Source of the DNA: Ceriagrion tenellum
Taxonomy: Eukaryota; Arthropoda; Insecta; Odonata; Coenagrionidae
Direction of reading: 5' to 3'
Assembly: GCA_963169105.1 (NCBI GenBank)
Contig: OY720632.1
Coordinates: 8,680,001-8,744,000 of the forward strand
DNA: 64,000 nucleotides
Of the stretch, positions 42,401-54,400 are shown in pieces. The position numbers were made by a program, and so were the translations under genes. Under the pieces are notes generated by a model that saw only the letters and a list, made by a program, of their open reading frames with translations, was not told the origin of the DNA and ran no database searches. Numbering within the stretch: the stretch's first letter is position 1; each line of letters starts with the position of its first letter.

Positions 42401-45400
42401 ACCAGGTAAAAGAATGCCAAATAGTGTGTGGACTGCCGTATTTGTTTTTAAATTTTCTCTCTTGCTGAAATATTAATGTAGTAATTGTAATGGTTAAAAT
42501 TTTGTCAACCCTTTGCTATTGGCTTTCTATTAAACCTCCAATAGCTATTAATTTCAGACCAGTAAACATTTCTGGAAAAATAGAGTAATTTTTTAAAATT
42601 CCCATAATTTACCATAGTTATTTACCTAAAAAAATTACTGTAATTAACCCATCTCTAGCTGTGATTTGAAAAGGATAGATGCAGATGATGAAATGTTGAA
42701 CCAAGAATTGTACCATAAAGCAATATTTATTTATTTATTGCACATAACATATGTACACGAACGGGCAGTTACCCAGTTATATAAGATTATGTTACATTAT
42801 AAAATACTTTAGTCGACAGAGAAGAATTTTAAAAAATATGAAAAATAAAACAAGTTACATAATATCCAATTATAAAGTAAAAAACGGGTATAAAAATGAT
42901 TAGTACATCAGTCTTATAAATCATTACAGTTCATAAGATACCTTTTTAACTTTAAAACATTCACATTAAATATATTTCGTATGGTAAATCATTACCTCCT
43001 TGCATCATTCTGGCAAGAGAACTATGGTATAAGTAGTACCAAAAAACCCTGGTGAAATAACTCGTTATTCTGGGTTTGACATTTTGGAATTCTAAATTGA
43101 ATTGGATGAGGTATAGTTGGGCATGATATATAATTATTTAAAAATTTAAACAAAAATAGAATATCAGCATTACAATGCCGAGTTAATTAAGGTTTCAATT
43201 TTAGTTCCTCATACATATCATTAATTTAAATTTCATCATCTTCCGTGGCACTTTTCTTGACACAAAAGATAAATCTCCTTTGAACCTTTTCTATTCGTTC
43301 TTTATAACATATGTAATATGGTGACCATATGGGACTACCGTACTCTAGTATTGGTAAAACAAATGACAATAATAATTTTTTAAGTGCTGATATGTCTTTG
43401 AAGTCCTTAGTGACCCTCCAAACAAATCCAAGGAGCTGACTAGCTTGTTTGCAAATCATATCAATGTGAATATCAAAACTCAGATCAGTAGTAAATATCA
43501 CACCCAAATCTTTGGTCACATTATCTCCACTTAGGTATTTGTTATTGATATGATAAGGGAATATTACAGGATTTTTGCATTATGATAAGTAACAAATGAA
43601 CATTTATTTAAATTAATATCCATATCATTATTTTTACTCCAATTGTTTGTTATGTGAAATAAATGTATAAAGCAATAGGCAGTATGTAGTATTTGTCAAA
43701 TTGTACCAAACCAAATCTAGCATGCTCTGTTTGAAAATTAAGTCAGAAATGTGGTTTTCCAGTGAAAAGTGATTGGACCCAAGTGAAATATGTCTTGAGG
43801 TACCTTGTGGGGACAGCAGATCTTAGTTTGGTCTTTTACAGGAAGCAAGAACATATTACATAGTATTCTGATGCTGGCTGGGAAAATGACCCAATGGGTA
43901 GAAAAACATAAGTGGATTTGTGATATTGATAACAGGTGGATCAATCATTTGGCTGAGCAGAAAATGCGAGTAGTGGAAACGTCTACAGTTGTAGCAGTAT
44001 ATATGGGCTTGTATGAAGCTGTAAAAGAAGTGGTATGGTTCAGACAATTATTATTGGATCTTGGTCAGGAAAGGTTCATAAATTTGCCCATTAAGATCTT
44101 AGTGTAAAGCCAAGGTATATTTTACCTGGCTAAATACAAAGTTCTGCATTAGCAGACCAAGCAGCTCAATGATATTAGGTACCACGCTTTTCAAGATGAG
44201 GTGAAATTTATTATTTATTTTCAATAAATGAAGTCAAGTGATTATTTAGCTGATATGTTCACCAAATCCCTTCATGGGCGAAGGACAAAGGAAATGGGTC
44301 AAATGTTGGGATTATTGTAAAAATAAGGGAAAAGCAATTTTGTATTGGCTCAGAAACAATCTATGTTTGAAAAGGGAAAATATTGTGTTTAGTGATGTAT
44401 GTTATATATCCACTGTTCAGTAAGGTGTAGTGTGAAAATTAAGGATTTAGTATTTATTCCAGGTATGATTCTGTCATCATTGGTTATATATCTGCTTGTA
44501 AACTATAAAATGTTGTCGCAATTGAGGTGGAATTAGCCATTAAATGTAATTTTTAATATCATCATTTGCATATCCAGATAAAGTACAAATGTACGAGTGC
44601 AATTCAGAATGGGCAACCCATCCAGCACATTTTGGACCAGGCATTGTGTGTGCATGCAATTTCCTGCACATATTTTGCACAGGGTGTAAGACATGAGATG
44701 GGTAAAGGGAAATAGCAGTGATTGATTGCATCGGGCTTTAATTGGTGGAATTTTGGGGTACACAGGTGAATGAAACACATAATTTTCTGTAGTGAAATGT
44801 ATTTTTCCCTGATGGATTTCAGCACTACACACTGTTAGTGAATGCTGTGATATTGACAATGTAGCTTATGGGAATAATCTTTTGAACTTATTGACGTACT
44901 GCATGTTTTGACAATGTACTTCCATAGCAGACTAGCTGTGATCCCATGAGCAAAGGGGAGCATTATCTTACTTGTGATTTCTTCTTTGAGTTAAAGTTGT
45001 GATACTTATGAGAAAATAATGATAATGTGACAAGCATTAAGCCTGCAAACTGTAAGTAATTAGAGAAAGCTCTGCATCTGACCATGCATCACATCCACCA
45101 TACCACAGACATGAAAATCCTGAAAGGTGATAGACCTGGTAGAACTGCCCTAGTTGATACTAGAATAAAAATGAGCTAATGAATTTCCCATGGCAATGAA
45201 TGCTTGGATAGCGTAGTGGTCTGTGCATTGGTCCGACAAACCAAAGGTCCATGGTTCGATTCCCGGTCCAAGACAAATTTTTCTCATGGCAATTTCTTCA
45301 AAAACTAATTCACCTGCCATGTTTGAATATTTTCGAAGGCTTTTAAGTGACTATTTGATACATGTAGTTGTAAATGTTAGGAGAGAGAATCTTGTTACTG

Positions 45401-48400
45401 CCCTTTTCACTGGTAAGTTCCTGTTCTAGAATGGACATTCCTCTCTCATATGCATGGAATTCGCCTCATAACCATCTCTCCAGAAGACAAAAGTTACTGC
45501 AATTTTAGGTAAATACATGGCAATGAGAGAGCTTGAGGAATGTTATATTTTACCAAAGTTAATGCAGTAGGATGTCAGCAAGTTACTCAGGCTGTTACAA
45601 ATGACGTGTGAGAATAATTCCGAGGAAGAACAAAGCACTACAAAAGTTGTTGAATCAGACAATTGTTTTGCTCCTCAACTATCTACCTTGCTGGGTAAAT
45701 TATGTTTAAGGGTTTAAGTGCAATCCAACACGGCTAACCACACTTGCTGGAGTTTGTGACAGGTATGGAGTTCCTTCAACTATTAGCCCTGCACGAAAAG
45801 GTAATGGCAATAGCATGGGCATCAAATGCCTCATCCAAAATATGCTTCCCAGGCTGCCTAGGCTGAGTTGCTCTTGTTGAATTGCTCTTGTATTGTGTTC
45901 CTCTTCTGGGGGCTTCTGCTCTCATATAGCTACTGCCATGCCACGTTCACTTACAACTAAAGTGTGGCAAATAATTGGAAAGGTGGACCAGATTCATAAG
46001 GAAACAAGGGTTAACTATATAGTTATGGTTGATTGGTTGAATTGATAAGCATTGTAGACTACCTAGACCCCATGGAGCCAAATAAGGAATTTATTATGTC
46101 AGCCCTGTCTGACCCCTAAATTAAGTGCGATGCAGCTATGGTTGTCAGTAAGAAGTTTTGCTTCTTACTGACAACCATACTGTCTTCTGTTTTACTCTAG
46201 TTTTTTCAATATGCCCGTGAGAGAAACTTTGAAGGGTTACCTAATACATTCCTGTGTAACGATGATTTAATAGCCTTCACGGAAGAAGAGATGCAAAGAG
46301 AACTAAATGAGATAATCATTCAGAGTGCCCGAAGGAAAATAGCTGGCTATAATCGAGATAAATTGCATTACACGCAATGTCAGAAAAAATGTCAGAGGGA
46401 TATTTATCAAATGCAGGAGTTAGGAATGTTCCTGATGGCATGGGGGCATTGTTAATTATAGAATCTCCAGTAAGAAAAAGTTACATTCGTGACTTGTAAT
46501 GTTCAACCATGTAAGGTTCATTTAAGTATTGGATAGTGCCATACAATAAATGGAAATAGAATTATCCCAAAGGCCATAGTCTTGATAGGGCATGGGATTT
46601 GAGGGTTGCAGGTTGAAATACGCGAGGCAATTGTATGTACCTACATATAAAAGAAAGAATTAGGAAAGCTGAATCGATTGAAGTATGAAATTAGGAAAAC
46701 ACGCATCACAATCCCACCAACAAATTACACTAATACTAGCCGGAAAAGTTGAACCATTAAAGACCTTGTGTCCCTTGTGAAATTTATTTCTGCACATACT
46801 CAGGGTTCAGAATTCTCCTATGCCTATGACCTAACTATTACACCAATACAAAAGGGAATCATAAAGTGAACTGTGAAATAAGCACTATCAGTCAATAGGG
46901 TGTGTCAAGAAAAAGCGAGATCTCCAAGGGTAGGAGGAATACAGAGCAGAAATGTTCTCATACTAGGAGAAAGGGAAAATACCAAACCATCAAGTAGTTG
47001 ATTACAGTATAAATAAATATGGAATTGATATGAGTGAGCAGGGGATGTCCTAAGCTAGTTTAATTCACCAATCTTCCAAATTTTGGCTCCAGCTGGCCAT
47101 TTACCTAATCCTAATTGGAACATGCATTTCTTGTATCCTTAGTAATAAAATGAAAAGGAAAAGTATGCCTGTGACATACTTCAGACAACACATATGTATG
47201 CAGTTAATGCTGATCACTCTGCAAAACCAACTTTGTACTACAGGCAAGATTATCTTAACCCTTTCGCTGCTATGAACGTATCTGCTACGTTCACCCGGTA
47301 GACTGCGGCAAACGTAGCTCCTACGTTTGCCGTGGTCATCCCTCTCCACGTTTCCAGACTTCCTCTTTTTCCTGGGATTGCATTCTCCTTAGGCTAATGG
47401 TATTTCGAGCCCGTTCCAAGAATTGCATTATTCTCAGGCTAAGGGTATTTCAAGCCCTTTCCCAGGATTTTAGCTGCTAATGATAAACAGGTGTTCGTAA
47501 CTGGATTTTCCGAGCGATAACTCGGCCTGAGAATTTTAGGTTCTCCCTTATGTGATCAGTCAGTAAAGGGTCATAATGGCAAGTGGAAGTATGTCTCGTG
47601 ACAGCAAGAGGAGAAGGCTTTTTCAAGAAGAAGACGTTCTCGATATGTTATTTGCATCAGATAGTGAAAATGAAAATTTTGCTGATAAATTTACTAGTTC
47701 ATCTGAAGAAAGTGATTACACGGAAAGTGATTCGGATAGTGGCCTTATCCCAACTCCTGTGGAAGTTGGCTCAACAACATCGAACCTTTGGTGCAGCACC
47801 CGTGGTTTCACCCCGCAGATTTTTGAGTTTGATGACTCCACAGCTGGCATTCAGAAAAATAGCGGGATTGATAAGAACAGTAGTGAGTGTGATTTTTTTG
47901 AACTTTTTTTTGATACATGTTTGATGACTCATATTGTCAAAGAGACAAACAGGTATAGCAGTGTTATCATGAATGATTCAGTGCTTTCGCCAAAATCTCG
48001 ACTTCATGCTTGGGAGAATGTAAATATTGAGGAATTGTATGTTTTTTTGTCAATGTGTTTGCTTATGCCACACATAAGAAAACATTCTATTCAGGATTAT
48101 TGGGCCAAAGATCCTCTAATTAGAACATCTATTTTTGGAAAATATATGTCGCGTGATCGTTTTCTCTTGATTTTACGTTGCCTGCATTTTGCAGATAACA
48201 GTATGCCTGATGTGAATGATCCACTCTGGAAAATCAACCATGTTTTATCCTATGTAAACACTAAATTTAGTCATGTTTTTAGGCCATTTCGCAAGTTGGT
48301 TATTGACGAATCTCTGGTGCTATTCAAAGGGCGATTAGGGTTCAAACAGTACATTCCTTCAAAAAGACATCGATTCGGAATAAAAATATTTGTTCTGTGT

Positions 48401-51400
48401 GACTGTAAGACAGGAATTGTTTTAGATATGATTGTTTACACCGGAATGAAAACTAAGATAAAACGAGACAGTGAATTGGGAGTGTCTGGTGCGGTCGTCA
48501 AAACTTTGATGGAAAAATATTTCACAAAAGGACATGTTTTGTATACGGACAATTATTATACCAGTCCAAAACTTTGTCATTTCCTTTTTGAAAGAGGAAC
48601 TGGCTCTTGTGGTACAGTGAGGGCAAATAGAAAAAATATGCCAATATTTACCCAAAAGATGTCAAAGGGTGAATTCGAGAAGAAATGCAATGGTAGTGTT
48701 TTAGCAATGAAGTGGCACGATAAAAGGGATGTTTGTGTTTTGTCCACAATACACGATGGAAAATTGGTAGATAGTGGCAAAAGATGTTTCAAAACAAATG
48801 AGAAAATACTGAAACCTGATGCCGTTGTTGACTATATAACAAATATGAGGTTAGTGGATAAATCTGATATGATGGTGGGTTCCGTGGAATGTGTCAGAAA
48901 GACTTTGAAATGGTATAAAAAATTGTTTTTTCATCTTGTAGATATTAGTATGTTAAATGCGTATTATTTGTACAAGGTAAACACTGGAAAAAAAATCCCA
49001 ATGAGAAAATTTATAACTATTGTTCTGCGGCAGTTATTAGGAAAATACGGCGCTAAGCCGAAATCTAAGTCAAGAGGCCGAGCAAGTTTGAACTGCATCG
49101 AAAATATTGATGACAGGCTGACAGCAAGGCATTTTTGTGAAAAAATTCCGGAAACTGAAAATAGAAAGCATGCACAAAGACCATGTTTTGTGTGCAAACA
49201 TACAACACGTAGAAAGGGTGTCAGAAAAGACACGCGATTTTGGTGCCGTGATTGCGACAAAGCATTATGTTTTGATGGTTGCTTTATAGATTATCATACT
49301 CTAAAAATATTTTAAATGTTAAAATATCTAGATGACAGTAAAAGAATTAAATAAAAAGCATTGTCTTGTTATTTATGAATCTGAAAACCCGTCGTCAACC
49401 TCCCTTAGACATTGGCGAAAAAAATATTTGATGACCCTTCACTTTTCGGCCGCACAGGAAGAGGCAAGTTTCCGAAATACGGCCGCAGCGAAAGGGTTAA
49501 TAAGATACTTAGAGTAGAAAAATAAATCTTACCATTGATACCCACAGTAGGAAAGGACTGTCATTTGCTCCTAGAAGGTTCACAACAAGATGAGACTGCC
49601 AAAAGGAAAGGTATAAGCTGGTATCACATAGACTGGCAAGGCATTCTGCCCCATTGAGTGTTTCATTTGGGGCCTATTTTTTTGCATTTCATGATTAGAA
49701 TGAAAGTGATTGATGCCTGGTGGCAATCTTTAGAACTGAGATTCTAGACAAAACATGGATTGATCAATAGCTCAAGTAGAGTTATATCTTCATGTTTTTG
49801 TTGAATTGATTGCTATTTGGACTGCTGGGTTTATATAATTTTAGTGAATTAGCTTGAGCATTCACATTTATGTTATGTCGTGCATAATTTTACCAGTGTA
49901 TGAAATTCTGAATTTTAGTGTACCCTGTGTACACTACTGAGGTCCTTTGGTCGAGGGTTGGTTGGATAGTTGTTGAATAGTTGGTTTGGAATCAAGACAG
50001 AATGCTGCAACCATTTAAGGGAACTAGGTCTGTCAGCATGCGTGCAACAACCTCAAGTTCATAACTAATGAATGATGTGTAAGATGTATGCCTATATTTT
50101 GCTGTTGAATGTTAAAATTTCATCTGCCACAACTGGCAGATACCATCTTTTAGTCTAGATGGAATCTGAGGCATTCCAAAAGTATTTACATAGTTCTTTT
50201 CTTGACTTAAAAACACATTTTTTAGAAAAATACTTGATTTCAAGTTCTATTTCTACAATGTTAAAAAGTCAAAAAAGGAAAGGAAATGTTTTCTGTTTTG
50301 TTAAAAATAGTGTTTTCAGTATCTCTTGTTTGTCTTAGTTAGTTCATGAGATATGATGGATAGAGTAAACATTAACCCATCAAAAATTTGCTTGCACCAT
50401 CTTGGAATTATGGCTGCCATGAGAGATGAAGAGCTATGAGGAGAACTGTCAATGAATGTGGGGGTGCCTGTACGATAAATGGTCATTCAACCAATTCAAT
50501 TTTTATTGGAGTGTTTGATATGCAATGACCCAGACTGACATTATGTCCATTTTCGGCCTTGGTTACCAAAAATAGAAAAACCTGTTATGAATGCTTTTAT
50601 TTATGGTTCACTAGTCAATATTTGAGAACATGGTTCCACAAATTACCATTTTGTTGATCCCCTTCACTTTTTCACCTGTTGAAATCCTTGAATCCATGTA
50701 TCATTTGTTTGGTCATTGCTTTGTAAATCATTTTTATCCCACAGAAAGAATTACTTCAAAATCAATCATACCTGTGCTATTGAAATTCCTTTTATTTGAA
50801 TCTGAGCGTTGTCACTGTTGTATGTTGGTACTTTGGTACTGATGCTACAGGTTGGCACCAGTGCATTTCCGGTCATATTGTAATAATGATTTCCGGCCAC
50901 ATGGCAATAAAGTGATATACAACATGGCGCAGTCGTGTGGAAGTTAGACGAACCCGAAGTTTTATCGTCGAAGTATTAACGAATTAAAAATTTCACGTGT
51001 GCAGGACGTTTTCGAAATGGCTAGCGAATACGTGAAGTTACCCGCCACAGTGGACTTTGAGGCACCGAACGCATATTCGGACTGGTTAAATTTTGTACGG
51101 GAATTTGAAAACTTTTTAGTAGCTACAAAACGAGACGGTGAGTCGGATAAAGTGAAAACAGCTCTTCTTTTAAATATGTTGGGGGGCATGGCCTTGCAAC
51201 TGTTTTCCACTTTTTCTCTGACGAAAGCCGAAAGGACTGACTATGCAGCTGTGATAAAGGCTTTTGAAAGGTATGTGTCGCCCAAAGTTAATGAGACCTT
51301 CGAGAGGTTTGTATTTAACCAGCGAATACAGGAGGAGGGCGAAAATTTTGAACATTTTTTCGCCGATTGCCGTAAGCTGGTGAAAAATTGCGGCTTTGAT

Positions 51401-54400
51401 AGGGCTGAGCCTCAGGAGGAGTCAATGCTTCGAGATAGAATTGTGTTTGGGATTCGCGATAAGGCAGTCCAAGAAGCCTTGCTGCGGCTGGAGGACCTCA
51501 CCTTGGCGAAGGCGGCAGCGCATTGCAGAGCTGTAGAGCAGAGCCGCCGGCAGGCGAAACAAATAAGGGATTCGACGGATGCCTCCGTGAATGAGAAAGC
51601 TTCTGTTGACGCAGTGGCAAGGGTGAAGAGTTATCGTGGGCCCAAAGGCACCAAAAGTGTTGCGAGAAGTGATGAGCGAAAGTATCAAGGAAATAAAGAA
51701 TTTCGCTGCAATCGCTGTCAGACAACGCATGGCCCTCGGGAGTGTCCAGCGTATGGGAAAAAGTGTGCCAAGTGTGGGCTGCTTAATCACTTCGCCGTGT
51801 CGTGCAAAGTGCGGCGGGTAAGAGAAGTGAGTGTGTACGACACCGATTCTGATGTGTCGTCAGTGTCATGTGACACCGTAAAATTGTGTGTCAGCTCAGT
51901 TGATGTGAATGTTCAGGCAGGTAATAAGTCCAATGAGTGGCACGAGATTGTTTGCATTGGTGGTAGAAGTGTGGAGGTTAAGCTTGATACAGGGGCTCAG
52001 GTGAATGTGTTACCTATTAAAGTGTTCCAAAAACTGCCGGCCAATGTGGAATTGATACCAACACAAGTGCAACTTGAATCGTATGGTGGTACGAGAATTA
52101 AGCCAAAAGGCATTGCAACATTGCTATGTTCATTCAAGGGTTGTGATACATATCTAGATTTTATGATTGTAAGTTGTGAATCACAGTCTCTTCTTGGGTT
52201 ACCTGGTTGTGTTGGGTTGAATTTGGTACGGCGTGTATTCTCGGTAGAGATTCCTGAGAAAAGTAAATTTCTTAAAACTTATAATTGTGTTTTTGATGGA
52301 TTAGGGTGTTTTCCGCAAAAGTGTACTATTGTGACGAAAGGAGAGGCTGAACCAATGGGTAGGCCTCCTCGGAGGGTGCCTTCGGCTCTAAAAGAGCGTC
52401 TTAAAGCAGAACTTGATAGATTATTGAAGAAAAAAATAATTGCTAAAATTGAAAATCCCACAGGTAATGAATGGATCAGTAACTTAGTAATTACTGAAAA
52501 ACCAAATGGAAATTTGAGACTGTGTCTTGACCCCATTGATCTTAATAAGGCTATAGTTCGCCAATATTATTGTGTTCCCACCATAAGTGATATTTCGGAA
52601 AAGCTTAGGGGCAATACATTTTTCACAGTGTTTGATTTGAAAGAGGGTTTTCATCAAGTAAAGTTGGATAAAGATTCATCATTAAAATGTGCGTTTTCCA
52701 GCCCATTTGGCTGTTATAAGTATTTAAGAATGCCCTATGGGATTGCATGTGCCCCTGAAATTTTTCAGCATATGGTAGAGCAGAATTTTGGAGATATTTC
52801 TGGCACCGCGATTTATTTTGATGATTTATTGTGCATGGGCAGAACTGAGGAGGAGCATGACAGGGTTGTTACTAGGGTTGTTGAAAGAGCTAGATTGCTG
52901 AATATTAAATTTAATTCAGACAAGCTCCAATATAAAGTGGGTGAAGTGAAATATATGGGTCATCTATTTTCAGCCTCTGGGATGAGGATTGATCCAGGTC
53001 GGGTAGAAGCTCTTCAAGGTTTGATTGAACCATCCAGTAAGAAAGAATTACAGAGGGCAATGGGCATGTTTAACTACGTACGTAGCTTTATTCCAAATAT
53101 GGCTGCTTTAACAGCCCCATTGCGGGAATTGCTTAAAGGTGATACAGTATGGAAATGGTTGCCTTGTCATAGTCGTGCTTTTTTAAAGCTTAAGAATAGT
53201 TTGACAGTTGCTCCAGTATTGGCAACATTTGATGCGACCAAGAAAATCACTATTCAATGTGATGCATCACAGTCTGGTTTGGGGTGTTGTTTGCTACAGG
53301 AGGGTAATTCAGGCCAGGGGTTGCAGCCAGTAGCATTTGCATCACGGGGCCTTACGGATTCAGAGAAAAATAGTTTTGCCCAAATTGAGAAAGAGCTGCT
53401 TGCAATTCAGTATGCTACTGCTAGATTTCACAATTTTATTTATGGTCTTCCTGTAGAGGTTCAAACAGATCATAAACCATTAGTTTCAGTGATGACTAAA
53501 AGAATTAGTAAAATTGGATCTGTACGGCTTCAAAGACTTAGACTTAAACTTTTAAGGTACTCACTTAAGGTATATTATGTGCCAGGTAAAGATTTGCATG
53601 TTGCCGATGCATTGTCTCGATCCTACTTAAAAGGTGGGGAGGAGGAGGATCCCCAGTTAATGGAAATGGTTCATACCATTAGTAAGTATCTTCCTATGAC
53701 TAATGAAAGAAGGGAACAATTTCAGTTAGAAACAAGTAAGGATCCAGTGTTGAAGGAAATAATGAAATTTATTTGTGAAGGATGGGGGACCCCAAGTAAA
53801 TTACCCCCAGAAGTAAAATTATTTTATAAATTAAGAGATGATCTTTATGTTGAAGATGGGTTGGTTTTTTTGGGGCATAAAATTATTGTTCCTTTAACAC
53901 TGCAGTCATATGTTTTAGAGTTATTACATGAAGGTCATGCAGGAATTGAAAAAACCCGTTCCAAGGCTAGGCAGTTATTTTACTGGCCTGGGCTTTCAAT
54001 TGATATTGAAAATATTGTAAATAAATGTAAAATATGTGATAAATTTAAGCCAGCTAATAGCAAACGGCCTTTGTTACCACATGAGGTTCCACAACTTCCA
54101 TTTGAAAAGGTAGCCTGTGATATATTGGACTTTGCTAGACATCCATACCTTGTATTGGTTGATTATTATTCTAAATGGCTTGAAGTGCTACCATTATCAA
54201 GCACGGCGGCTAGGTCAATTATAGAGTCATTGAGAAATGTTTTTAGTACTCATGGCCTACCCAGAGTGCTTATCGCAGATAATATGCCCTTCTCCTCGTA
54301 TGAGTGTAGGAAGTTTTTTAAAGAGAATGAAATTGAATTAAAAACTAGTAGCCCTCATTATCCACAAAGTAATGGTTTGGCAGAGAAGGGTGTACATATA

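Larger units (their letters stand above)
47259..49496 (+). mobile_element. piggyBac-like transposon, apparently intact
   Basis: The 2238-bp element is flanked by TTAA at 47255-47258 and 49497-49500. Its tips are perfect inverted repeats CCCTTTCGCTGC. The left subterminal region contains two nested palindromes built on AACGTA/TACGTT (47273-47293 and 47306-47332). The transposase frame is uninterrupted. TTAA target, tips and intact gene together suggest a young insertion. Confidence 0.93.

Noticed and set aside
45202..45273. Functional tRNA-Val(GAC)
   Set aside because: GAC anticodons for Val are essentially unused in eukaryotes, C33 is abnormal and the T stem is mismatched; kept only as a tRNA-like repeat.
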